Shown: positions 17,053-24,418 of the stretch, piece by piece
Position numbering within the stretch: the stretch's first letter is position 1
Layout of the letters: the number at the start of each line of letters is the position of its first letter
Position numbers and translations under genes: made by a program
IMG/VR virus record: IMGVR_UViG_3300032282_001575
Span: 1-24,695 of that record
Reading direction: 5' to 3' (one strand)
DNA: 24,695 nucleotides
Source: a virus
The notes under the pieces: model-generated
What the model was told of the DNA's origin: nothing
The model's database searches: none
What the model saw: the letters and a program-made list of their open reading frames with translations, nothing else

Positions 17053-18780
17053 TTAAATTTCCGATATAATTTTTGATAATACTACAGCTTTAACCATTGT
17101 GTTATTACCACCAATATTTTTAACAACTGCTCCTGTTATTACGCCAGAAGTTACTGCAGCTGTTATATTACCAAGAATGTTTGCAGCTTGTCCACCTACA
17201 AAACTATTAACTGTGTCGCCAACTAAATTACCAGCAATATTTCCAACCAAAGAAGAAATATTTCCAGTAGCAAGCCCAGCTAAATTTAATATCATACCAA
17301 CTTGACCAACACCAGGTAATCCGAAAGCGCCGCCTGACATATTTTTCATAGATTTAAGAATAGCTATATTTCTAGCAAAATTTGTCAATGTTCTTGTTAC
17401 CGAACCAGTATTCAAAACAGATTTTGGTAATTGTAATGTTTGAACTAAGTTAACAGCTATACCAATTAAACCAATTAAACCAATTAATGCTGCTAAACTA
17501 TTACTGCTGTTTTTTCCAAGGTTTTTTTCTAAACCATTATTGTAAGTACTCATCATACATGCTTCTAATATCTTATTTAATTCTGATGGAGTAATAGATC
17601 CTTTGCGAATATAAGGGTCAAGAGCTTGTACCAATTCATTTTCAGAAGCTGAATAAATTGCATCTTGAGTTGATGGATAAGGATGATCAGTTGCAGTTCT
17701 TACGGTATAAACATAATTTCCATCTGGACCTTTCCATTCTATAAATCCTACCCATGGATCTTGATCTGCTGGATAGTATTGTTGAACATAAAGATCTGGA
17801 GCAGAACCAACTATTGGAAGAGGAACAGGATCTTTGTCAGTATGGTAAATTAATGTAGGAGTTTCTGACAAAGGTAAATTGTTAACGCCATATTGAGCAA
17901 CATTTTCAATTAATTTAGCCAAACCTCTTCTTACAATATCTTGATATTGCACATCAATTTGATTAATACCACCATTACCTAAACATTTTGTAAAAATATT
18001 AATGATAATTTCGAAACCATATTTAGCAGCAAGTCTAGACAATGCTCCAGTGAACGCATCTGTTACAGTTGTTTTTATACCAGAAGAACTACCAGACTTG
18101 TTAGTCATATTCATCATAGCAGCAACTAATGCCATCTGGGCGAAAAATTGTATCAAAGTTTGCGCAGTGCCATTTGGATCAACAGATTTAAGAGCTGATG
18201 GTAAATCTAAACCTGGAGGAGCTCCTGCTATTGTAGGTTGATCTGCATTAGGCGCAAACAATTTTCTAATGGTATTAATAGCAGCTTGACCAACTCCATT
18301 ATCTGTATATGTAGCTTCGTTATATCTGTCGTTGTCTGTATTAAAAGGTTTACCATCAGCTCTTGTTAAGAATGGATTTTTACCCCTGTTATCTGGAATA
18401 TCCTTAGCGACATTACCTGGTTTTGGTAAATCAACACCTTTAGATGTTTTGTCAAGTTGTTCTTGACCGCCAGTATTATCATTGTTATCTGTTGGTTTAT
18501 GAGATCTGTAATATGAACCAAATATAATTGCATGTTTATTGGTATCGTCAAGAAATATACCAATAACTCTTGACCCTTTAACTAAACCATGTGGTAATAC
18601 GCCAACGCCACCTGTAGAAGCAGATGTAACTGGCATAATAGGAAGCGCCCAATGTAGATTTTCATCTTTATTGGTTTGCTCGTCATCATTAAAACCGTAA
18701 ATACGTACCTGTACCTTACCCTGATTATCAGGGTCTTTAACGTTTCTAACTTCTGCTAAAAATGGTTCTCCAACTTCCAT
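17053..18780 (-). CDS. 5: Baseplate hub/spike OB-fold protein, gp5-like, no lysozyme domain
   Basis: 575 residues. Residues 1-92 form the gp5/VgrG OB-fold: GEPFLAEVRNVKDPDNQGKV, then QVRIYGF, HWALPIMPVTSASTGGVGVL, GSRVIGIFLDD and AIIFGSYYR. T4 gp5 continues with a lysozyme and a beta-helix. Here residues 100-420 show no recognisable lysozyme catalytic motif, and the helix is a separate gene downstream. Residues 335-365 (DPWVGFIEWKGPDGNYVYTV) may be another small domain. Residues 428-448 (ALIGLIGLIGIAVNLV) could span a membrane, and 485-575 are Gly/Ala/Val-rich (GLATGNISSLVGNIAGNLVG). It follows the gp27-like gene by three bases; gp27 and gp5 form the central hub complex. Confidence 0.82.
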   Translation of the reverse strand: MEVGEPFLAEVRNVKDPDNQGKVQVRIYGFNDDEQTNKDENLHWALPIMPVTSASTGGVGVLPHGLVKGSRVIGIFLDDTNKHAIIFGSYYRSHKPTDNNDNTGGQEQLDKTSKGVDLPKPGNVAKDIPDNRGKNPFLTRADGKPFNTDNDRYNEATYTDNGVGQAAINTIRKLFAPNADQPTIAGAPPGLDLPSALKSVDPNGTAQTLIQFFAQMALVAAMMNMTNKSGSSSGIKTTVTDAFTGALSRLAAKYGFEIIINIFTKCLGNGGINQIDVQYQDIVRRGLAKLIENVAQYGVNNLPLSETPTLIYHTDKDPVPLPIVGSAPDLYVQQYYPADQDPWVGFIEWKGPDGNYVYTVRTATDHPYPSTQDAIYSASENELVQALDPYIRKGSITPSELNKILEACMMSTYNNGLEKNLGKNSSNSLAALIGLIGLIGIAVNLVQTLQLPKSVLNTGSVTRTLTNFARNIAILKSMKNMSGGAFGLPGVGQVGMILNLAGLATGNISSLVGNIAGNLVGDTVNSFVGGQAANILGNITAAVTSGVITGAVVKNIGGNNTMVKAVVLSKIISEI

Positions 18781-18783
18781 ACC

Positions 18784-20049
18784 TTAACCTTCTTTAAACG
18801 CTGCTTTGACAGCTTCAATAATCATAGTATATCTAGGCTTATTACCCTCTGGTAAAACTCTATGTCTAATTTTAACAATTAATACTTTATCGTTCATCTG
18901 TGTTTCGCCTGAATCTTGCCCAGCGTCAGCTTTCTTTGGTAATTTTAATGTAACAACATCGCCAATTTTTATATTAGGATTACCATGCACTTCAAACTTT
19001 ATTGTATTTTGTGCAAGATATGATAAAAATCTTGATCTATATGCAGCAGCCTGTGCTAAATTTGTTTTATTTTTATCAATAGAAGGACTTATTGTGCCAT
19101 TTTTCTCACCAGTAGCACCACGTGGTGGTCTTTGTTCTTTCGGAACATTATCATATTGAGAAGCTAAAGTTTTGTAAGGGTCAGTTCCGAGCGTAACAAA
19201 TGTTGGCATTGTTTTAGAAGAAACTAACTGTTTTCCAGTTTGTATATTGTAATTAGAAATACCAGTCGCCGAACCTGCTATTTCAGCAGAATTAAATGAC
19301 GATGGTACATTAACCCATAGGATATTATGCATCTGATTACCGTCAGTTGTTGTTCTTGTTCCAACTGTACTATCTTGTTTAAAATCAAATTTAGAACCTT
19401 GAGCCATCAAATATTCAAATGTGCAAAACTTATATTTTTCTGTACCACTATCATAAGTTGGAAACAATATGTAAGCAGAAGATTTGTACTGCTGGGAAAC
19501 ATGAACATTACGAATTTTTTCCAAAAATCCAAATACTGTTTCTTTTAACATATGTTGGACTTGCGGAGTAGTAGCGTCTGGCGTATCAACCTGTTTATCA
19601 CTAATTTTTTTGATAGCCTTGCTTACAATGTCACTAGTTGGAATAGATCCTCCAAAATCATCTTGAAAATGCTTGCCTCTGTTATTATTTAATTCAGGGC
19701 TAACCAGTTTAATTGTATATGTTTTATGTTTACCAGCGCCTTTGTTTTCTATAGTGTTATCATTCAAGTCAGCGTTTTCAAATGTTTTCATTTTAAGAGA
19801 AACAAGTTCTCCACCAGGAACTGTGAAATTTATCTGTACATCTTCACCACCTTTTATATTATATGTGCCTAGTGCATCATTTTCATCTAAAATTTCAACA
19901 TCTGCTGCTACGACTGGAGATAAAATGTCATAGTATACATTAAACTCTAATTTTTTAGCTTTGTTTGGATCATTTAAATTTAAACTACCTTTTGCTGTTT
20001 GTATTGTAAAAGTGTTAAACTTTATATCGCCAGGGCTTGCTGTTGTCAT
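18784..20049 (-). CDS. 27: Baseplate central hub protein, gp27-like
   Basis: 421 residues (T4 gp27: 391). The N-terminal half has the beta-rich, tube-like domain (FNVYYDILSPVVAADVEILD, then GGEDVQINFTVPGG and HKTYTIKLVSPE). The middle has the VFGFLEKIR...SSAYILFPTYDSG...FEYLMAQ pattern seen in gp27 and phage gpD proteins. The C-terminus holds the domain KFEVHGNPNIKIGDVVTLKL, typical of hub proteins, and ends LIVKIRHRVLP...YTMIIEAVKA. Three copies form the hub that links the tube to the spike. Start: one-base overlap with the gp53 stop (TAATG). It lies directly before the gp5-like gene, its expected partner. Identification rests on these patterns and on order, not on a search. Confidence 0.85.
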   Translation of the reverse strand: MTTASPGDIKFNTFTIQTAKGSLNLNDPNKAKKLEFNVYYDILSPVVAADVEILDENDALGTYNIKGGEDVQINFTVPGGELVSLKMKTFENADLNDNTIENKGAGKHKTYTIKLVSPELNNNRGKHFQDDFGGSIPTSDIVSKAIKKISDKQVDTPDATTPQVQHMLKETVFGFLEKIRNVHVSQQYKSSAYILFPTYDSGTEKYKFCTFEYLMAQGSKFDFKQDSTVGTRTTTDGNQMHNILWVNVPSSFNSAEIAGSATGISNYNIQTGKQLVSSKTMPTFVTLGTDPYKTLASQYDNVPKEQRPPRGATGEKNGTISPSIDKNKTNLAQAAAYRSRFLSYLAQNTIKFEVHGNPNIKIGDVVTLKLPKKADAGQDSGETQMNDKVLIVKIRHRVLPEGNKPRYTMIIEAVKAAFKEG

Positions 20050-20912
20050 TATTTTAACACATCTGTTAGATTATCAGCTACTGTTTTAGCATAATTTTTA
20101 TCTAAAACTTTAAGTGTTTTATTGTAAGCATTTTTATTTTCTTCATAAGCGTAATAGGTTACAGGATACCAATATACTTCTTCTTCTGGTAACATGTTAT
20201 CCATAATAGATCTACATGATGTAAAATGTGTATTTACTTTACTTTCTACACCATAAATATAGCTACCACTAGATACAGTAGATATCGTTGTACCCATTGT
20301 ATGTTGCACATATAACGTGTTATTGGCTTCAGAAACTACTTGACCTGTGCCGACTGTTAAATCGTCAAAAATAATATTACAAATTTCATCAATTTTAAAT
20401 CCAGTGTTTTGTACTGTATAAGATCTTACAGAGTTTGTATTCATAATCTGATCGATTTTTTTTCTTTTATATCCCATTATTTTATTCGAATTTTGATAAT
20501 CTGCTTCCCAATATTTTACCAGTGTAATTGGTAAAGCTTCATATTGACTGATAGAAATTGCATCAGCATTTTCCCAGTTACATGCATAGTGTTTAATTTT
20601 TTGTTGAGCTAATTCTACATTTCCATATTTTTTAAAAATAAACTGATTAAATGTGTCATAATCCATATACCATTCATAATATGGATCAACAATTTGATTA
20701 CCAAGATAAACTATCCAACTTTTATATTGATCGTTATAATATCTGTAACTAAATTGATCAGCTCTTTCAGAAGACTGAATTTCATATGGGTAAAACAAAT
20801 ATGGATTTTTAAGAATATTGTCAAGAAATACAATACGCTTTGTCAGATCAACAGCCGCTGAGTTATTATAGTTTATAACTGGAAACTTTTTAAAATATGA
20901 ATCTTGTGACAT
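20049..20912 (-). CDS. 53: Baseplate wedge subunit gp53-like
   Basis: 287 residues (T4 gp53: 196). The N-terminal ~125 residues carry the gp53 signature: SERADQFSYRYYNDQYKSWI at 48-67, then VYLGNQIVDPYYEWYMDYD (68-86) and FIFKKYGN, as in T4 gp53's YYIKGSPRP...YWVLLMCND..DPYYGW. In T4 it clamps the wedge to the hub. The C-terminal half (from ~150) is an extension with a beta stretch (IIFDDLTVGTGQVVSEANNT) and an end rich in Tyr and Asn (EEEVYWYPVTYYAYEENKNA) also seen in marine T4-like versions. The gene abuts gp48 with no gap, and AGG lies 9 bases before the ATG. Confidence 0.88.
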   Translation of the reverse strand: MSQDSYFKKFPVINYNNSAAVDLTKRIVFLDNILKNPYLFYPYEIQSSERADQFSYRYYNDQYKSWIVYLGNQIVDPYYEWYMDYDTFNQFIFKKYGNVELAQQKIKHYACNWENADAISISQYEALPITLVKYWEADYQNSNKIMGYKRKKIDQIMNTNSVRSYTVQNTGFKIDEICNIIFDDLTVGTGQVVSEANNTLYVQHTMGTTISTVSSGSYIYGVESKVNTHFTSCRSIMDNMLPEEEVYWYPVTYYAYEENKNAYNKTLKVLDKNYAKTVADNLTDVLK

Positions 20913-21839
20913 TTATATACCTAACGTATAATCGTTTTGAGTCCAAAGCTCAATTTCTTTCAGTTGGACTGACAGATTAACAATAGTTGGAGCGCCATTA
21001 CGGAAAAATGAAGGATTACCACCACCACTATAATCTACAGAAACAGCAGTTATTGCGCATGGTTTAAATTTAAAAGTAAATTGATCGTCTGGGTATAATT
21101 GAATTAATGCAATATTCGGATATTCTAAAAATAATCCAGCATAAGAAGGAAGCATGTTAAATTTAAAATAATTAATTATCGCTGCCAAATTGTCAGATTC
21201 GTCTTGACTATTTGGTGTAAAAGTCCATTGTAAACTGTGTTCTTTAAAATTACTTGTTTTAAAAAGCATAGTTAAAAATGGATTAATAGCATATCCAAGA
21301 GCTCCTAGTATTTGAGGAGTTCCTGATTGAGATGCAGCTCCTAAAGCTCCCAGGCCAATATTTCCAGCAAAACTTCTAGTATTTGGAAGAAATGCTCCAA
21401 TGTTAGATCCGGCTCTTAAAGCTGCAGCTGCTCCAGCAGTAGCTAAAGCATCTACAGTACTTCCTGTTGCATTATACGCTTCGATACCAGCAGCGACCGC
21501 GCCACCATCAACAGCTTCCCAAATTACTGTTACTGTATCATTTATTTTTTTAGGAAGAGGAAGCGAAACGCCACCAAGTGGCATCAAAAATGGCGCAACA
21601 AAAACAGAAGGTCTTTGATATTTTACAAACTGTATCTGAGTATAATAATTTCTATTATTCGTAACAAGATCAGATGGAAATGTAAAACCTGCAACGCCTG
21701 TCTGTGGTGGCATTGGAAAACGAACATTATTGCTAACATAACTATCATTAATAGCCACACCATTTTTTCTGGCAGGCTGATTTAATGGTGCAGTAGGAGC
21801 ATTAAGTACATTTTGTCTTGTTGGTAAAATATCAACCAT
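20913..21839 (-). CDS. 48: Baseplate tail-tube cap gp48-like
   Basis: 308 residues. The C-terminal half is diagnostic: INPFLTMLFKTSNFKEHSLQ then WTFTPNSQDESDNLAAI (185-221), MLPSYAGLFLEYPNIALIQL (229-248), FKFKPCAITAVSVDYSGGGN (256-275) and NGAPTIVNLSVQLKEIELWT (281-300). gp48 sits on the hub and starts the tail tube together with gp54. Residues ~112-185 are an Ala/Gly-rich segment (ALATAGAAAALRAG, GNIGLGALGAAS) that looks flexible or membrane-like. First gene of the leftward block, with AAAGG six bases before ATG and a late-promoter-like box 36 bases upstream. Confidence 0.9.
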   Translation of the reverse strand: MVDILPTRQNVLNAPTAPLNQPARKNGVAINDSYVSNNVRFPMPPQTGVAGFTFPSDLVTNNRNYYTQIQFVKYQRPSVFVAPFLMPLGGVSLPLPKKINDTVTVIWEAVDGGAVAAGIEAYNATGSTVDALATAGAAAALRAGSNIGAFLPNTRSFAGNIGLGALGAASQSGTPQILGALGYAINPFLTMLFKTSNFKEHSLQWTFTPNSQDESDNLAAIINYFKFNMLPSYAGLFLEYPNIALIQLYPDDQFTFKFKPCAITAVSVDYSGGGNPSFFRNGAPTIVNLSVQLKEIELWTQNDYTLGI

Positions 21840-21858
21840 TGAAAACCTTTATTGATGT

Positions 21859-21866
21859 AATAAATA
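21859..21866 (+). promoter_or_regulatory. Late-promoter-like box AATAAATA for the rightward block
   Basis: The plus strand reads GTAATAAATACA, one mismatch from TATAAATA, 34 bases before the gp4 ATG at 21900. It is one half of a back-to-back pair in the only divergent spacer of the window. Confidence 0.6.
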
Positions 21867-21874
21867 CATAAAGA

Positions 21875-21882
21875 TATTTATT
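21875..21882 (-). promoter_or_regulatory. Late-promoter-like box AATAAATA for the leftward baseplate block
   Basis: The minus strand reads CTAATAAATATC, 36 bases upstream of the gp48 ATG at 21839. It lies 8 bases from the plus-strand box. Because the minus box lies to the right of the plus box, the two predicted transcripts overlap at their 5' ends. Confidence 0.6.
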
Positions 21883-21899
21883 AGATGCAAGAGTAAATT

Positions 21900-22343
21900 A
21901 TGAAAACTTATAAAGGATATTTTAAGCCGAAAAATCCACAAAAGTACAAAGGCAATCCTACGAATATTATTTATCGTTCTGGCTGGGAACTAAAGTTTAT
22001 GATGTACCTAGACAGCAAAAATGAAGTTTTAAGTTGGGGTTCTGAAGAAGTCGTAATACCATATCGTTCGCCGATTGATGGTAAAATACATCGTTACTTT
22101 ACTGATTTCGTTGTAACAAAAATAAATAAAGAAGGCATAAAAGAAACTGCGGTAATAGAAATAAAACCTTCTAAGCAAACAAAACCTCCAAAAAAACAAG
22201 AGAAAATAACGAAACGTTACTTAACTGAAGTTAAAACATGGGGTGTAAATGAAGCTAAATGGAAAGCGGCTGCAGAATATTGTATGCTTAAAGGATGGAC
22301 GTTTCATATTTTTACTGAAAAAGAATTAGGGATAAAATTTTAA
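21900..22343 (+). CDS. 4: Head completion nuclease-like protein gp4
   Basis: 147 residues, nearly the same length as T4 gp4 (150). It has the PD-(D/E)xK nuclease layout of the gp4/TnsA-like family: YRSGWELKFMMYLD with Glu30, then YFTDFVV with Asp69, then VIEIKPSK with Glu87 and Lys89. gp4 is needed to complete the filled head before tail joining, possibly by trimming DNA. First gene rightwards from the divergent spacer, so probably a late gene. Only a weak AAGAG lies before the ATG. The last base of its stop is shared with the next start (TAATG), giving coupled translation. Confidence 0.88.
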   Translation: MKTYKGYFKPKNPQKYKGNPTNIIYRSGWELKFMMYLDSKNEVLSWGSEEVVIPYRSPIDGKIHRYFTDFVVTKINKEGIKETAVIEIKPSKQTKPPKKQEKITKRYLTEVKTWGVNEAKWKAAAEYCMLKGWTFHIFTEKELGIKF

Positions 22344-22900
22344 TGGATCTAACACAAGATATTCTTGACGATGGTACGAAAAATATAGCTGAAGCTAAAG
22401 ATTCTATATCTTGGTTTAAAGACAAACTTAACGAATTATCAAAACAAAAATTAGTATTTAACAAAAGATCATTTCCGGAAATTGGTAAAATGTATCTATT
22501 TGTTTATGATGCGAAACATAAAGCTACTCTTCCATTTTTCGATGTATATCCTCTTGTATTTCCAATCGAATATTATTCAGACGGGTTTTTAGGGTTAAAT
22601 TTGCATTATCTTCCACCATTTGCTAGAACTGGGCTACTTGATTCGTTATCATCTATTGCCACGGACAATAAATATACAGACAATACGAAGTTAAATATTT
22701 CTTACAATGTTTTAAAATCTGCGTCTAGCAGTTTTGGCGACTATAATAGCTGTGTAAAAAGATATCTTTTTGGCCAAGTTAGAAGCGGATTTAATTATGT
22801 TAGCCCTTCTGATTGGTCAAAAGCTGCAGTATTACCATTGCATAAATGGAGTATAAACAAAGATATGAAATATGCAAGTAAAGCTTCTCCACCATACTAA
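22343..22900 (+). CDS. Conserved phage virion-associated protein, function unknown
   Basis: 185 residues. The central block is MYLFVYDAKHKATLPFFDVY (50-69), then PLVFPIEYYSDGFLGLNLHY (70-89) and LPPFARTGLLDSL. This pattern recurs in tailed phages near head-completion genes. The later part holds YNVLKSAS...CVKRYLFGQVRSGF and SDWSKAAVLPLHKW. It is basic and aromatic, which could fit DNA or portal/neck contact. By position after gp4 it could correspond to the T4 DNA-end protector gp2, but I see no residue pattern that proves this. It shares TAATG with gp4, and its stop sits in the Shine-Dalgarno of the next gene, so the three genes form one operon. Confidence 0.7.
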   Translation: MDLTQDILDDGTKNIAEAKDSISWFKDKLNELSKQKLVFNKRSFPEIGKMYLFVYDAKHKATLPFFDVYPLVFPIEYYSDGFLGLNLHYLPPFARTGLLDSLSSIATDNKYTDNTKLNISYNVLKSASSSFGDYNSCVKRYLFGQVRSGFNYVSPSDWSKAAVLPLHKWSINKDMKYASKASPPY

Positions 22901-22908
22901 GGAAAATT

Positions 22909-23529
22909 ATGCCTTTTAATATAGATACATTTAAATCTAATTTAGACGAGTATGGTTATTTACAAAATAACAAGTACGAATTTATCGTTTTTCCACCTCC
23001 AATGTTTGTTGGAAAAACTTTATTAAACGTATCTGTTCCAACAACTGAAAATAGCTCATATGGTATTACCAATAATTTAAGATTTCGTATAGATTCTGTT
23101 AGAGCGCCTGGAATTCAATTATTATCTGCAGACAACAATAGATATGGTATTGGTCCAACACAAAAACAACCATTTGGTGCGCAATTCAACGAATTAGGTA
23201 TATCTTTTATTTCAGATGCGTATGGAGAACTTTGGCAATATTGGTACAATTGGTTAAGAGAAATATATCAATTTACTGGAACTGATGGTTCTGTAAACAA
23301 TTCTGCTACTTATACATCAAGATATAAAAGTGAATATGCTACATTCGCTCAATTATTCATCTTTAATAATGAAGGTGATGTTGTACAAACATTTAATTTT
23401 TACGATATATTTCCAACAACATTAAGCGAACCACCGCTTTCATGGAGCGACAATAATACATTATTAAAAATTGGCGTTACTTTATCGTACAAAGAATACA
23501 CCATTGAAGGTTCGACAATGGGTTACTAA
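22909..23529 (+). CDS. Tail tube / tube-initiator-like protein (gp19-gp54 type)
   Basis: 206 residues. It has the tube-fold pattern RFRIDSVRAPGIQLLSADNN at 58-77, then RYGIGPTQKQPFGAQFNELG (78-97) and ISFISDAYGELWQYWYNWLR (98-117), in line with T4 gp19 and its paralogue gp54. The C-terminal half (SEYATFAQLFIFNNEGD, FNFYDIFPTTLSEPPLSW, GVTLSYKEYTIEG) completes the beta barrel. Since gp48 is in the opposite block and this gene precedes gp26, gp54 (tube initiator) is more likely than the major tube protein, but I cannot separate them by sequence. Start: ATG with AAGGAAAATT, formed partly by the previous stop. Confidence 0.75.
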   Translation: MPFNIDTFKSNLDEYGYLQNNKYEFIVFPPPMFVGKTLLNVSVPTTENSSYGITNNLRFRIDSVRAPGIQLLSADNNRYGIGPTQKQPFGAQFNELGISFISDAYGELWQYWYNWLREIYQFTGTDGSVNNSATYTSRYKSEYATFAQLFIFNNEGDVVQTFNFYDIFPTTLSEPPLSWSDNNTLLKIGVTLSYKEYTIEGSTMGY

Positions 23530-23544
23530 TTATGGAGTTATATA

Positions 23545-24255
23545 ATGTCTTTACCGAAAATCGCATACCCAACATATAATATTAAAATACCATCTTTAAA
23601 GAAAAACGTAAAGTTTAGACCTTTTCTTGTTAAAGAAGAAAAGTTACTTTTAATGGCAAAAGAATCTGAAAAATATGCTGACATCTTTTCAGCTATTAAA
23701 CAGATTGTAGAAATTTGCTGTTTAGATGATAAATTTGATATGTCTAAGTTATCTCTATTCGATATGGAGTATATTTTCTTAAAACTTAGATCGTTTTCTG
23801 TTGAAAATATTGTTAAAGTATCCTATACAGATTTAGAAGATAATAAAAATTATGATTTTAATATTGATTTAAATGAAGTAGAAGTCGTTTATCCTGATAA
23901 AATCGATAACAACATAAAAATCAGTGATACTGTTGGCATCATTATGAAGTATCCTTCTTCTTCAATTTACGAAGATAAAGAATTTCTTGATCTTGATAAA
24001 GATCACCTTTTTGAATTAATTATCAGATGCGTTGATAAAATTTACGAAGGCGATTCTATTTTCGAAGCAAAAGATTATACAAGAAAAGAAATCGGCGAAT
24101 TTTTGGAAGGGTTGAGCAGCAAAACGTTTAATTCCATACAAGAATTTTTAACAAATTCTCCTAAATTAGAATATGTGATAAAGTATAAAAATTCTCTTGG
24201 AAATGAAAGGGTGATAACGTTAAATTCGTTGAATGATTTTTTTACATTTCGCTAA
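23545..24255 (+). CDS. 26: Baseplate hub assembly protein gp26-like
   Basis: 236 residues (T4 gp26: 208). The N-terminus LPKIAYPTYNIKIPSLKKNV then KFRPFLVKEEKLLLMAKES, the IVEICCLD block and FDMEYIFLKLRSFSVENIVK are characteristic of the T4 baseplate protein family that includes gp26. These act in hub assembly, probably as chaperones for the tape-measure/hub complex, and need not stay in the virion. Start: ATG with GGAG 8-11 bases upstream. The final codons contain seven Ts (24237-24243). A -1 slip there bypasses the TAA at 24253 and adds a second frame (see next entry). Confidence 0.85.
   Translation: MSLPKIAYPTYNIKIPSLKKNVKFRPFLVKEEKLLLMAKESEKYADIFSAIKQIVEICCLDDKFDMSKLSLFDMEYIFLKLRSFSVENIVKVSYTDLEDNKNYDFNIDLNEVEVVYPDKIDNNIKISDTVGIIMKYPSSSIYEDKEFLDLDKDHLFELIIRCVDKIYEGDSIFEAKDYTRKEIGEFLEGLSSKTFNSIQEFLTNSPKLEYVIKYKNSLGNERVITLNSLNDFFTFR
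24237..24243 (+). other. Slippery heptamer T_TTT_TTT for -1 frameshifting
   Basis: Seven Ts in the order X_XXY_YYZ relative to the gp26 frame (GAT TTT TTT ACA), with the zero-frame stop three codons downstream and a -1-frame stop immediately upstream. A GAAAGGGTG lies 25 bases upstream, too far to act like the dnaX stimulator. Only a weak CTAA/TTAG stem follows. Confidence 0.65.
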
Positions 24256-24416
24256 GTCATAATACATTAGAAAATTATTATCATACTGTATTTACCTTAG
24301 CTCAACATCATAAATATTCAATTAGCGACGTTGAAAATTTAATGCCCTTTGAACGTGATATCTATGTACAAATGTTAATCGCTCATATAAAAGAAGTAGA
24401 AGACAAAAGGAAATAG
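24237..24416 (+). CDS. -1 frame extension of the gp26-like protein (probable frameshift product, gp51-like position)
   Basis: This frame has no ATG of its own before 24342; it opens right after a TGA at 24234-24236. Slipping by -1 on T_TTT_TTT (24237-24243) continues as YISLSHNTLENYYHTVFTLA, then QHHKYSISDVENLMPFERDI and YVQMLIAHIKEVEDKRK, ending TAG at 24414. The full fusion would have 290 residues: 233 from the gp26 frame plus 57 here. The MPFERDIY motif and Lys/Glu-rich end resemble the second frame of tail-assembly chaperones. T4 encodes gp51 next to gp26 in the same role. The frame is dense in conserved-looking residues and fills the space up to the next gene's Shine-Dalgarno, so it is very likely translated. 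A missed T in the run (sequencing undercall) would give the same picture. Confidence 0.7.
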   Translation, partial: FFYISLSHNTLENYYHTVFTLAQHHKYSISDVENLMPFERDIYVQMLIAHIKEVEDKRK

Positions 24417-24418
24417 AT

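Noticed and set aside
18718-18734. Hairpin ACCCTGA-TTA-TCAGGGT near the start of the OB-fold gene
   Set aside because: It encodes the conserved DPDNQGK motif of the gp5/VgrG OB-fold and has no T-run, so it is probably a by-product of coding.
22667-22674. AATAAATA on the plus strand inside the unnamed gene
   Set aside because: It lies mid-gene, 235 bases from the next start, and is explained by Asn-Lys-Tyr codons; such 8-mers are expected a few times by chance.
24309-24316. CATAAATA on the plus strand before the last gene
   Set aside because: It is about 100 bases from the start, inside the -1 frame extension, and unlike the shared AATAAATA form.
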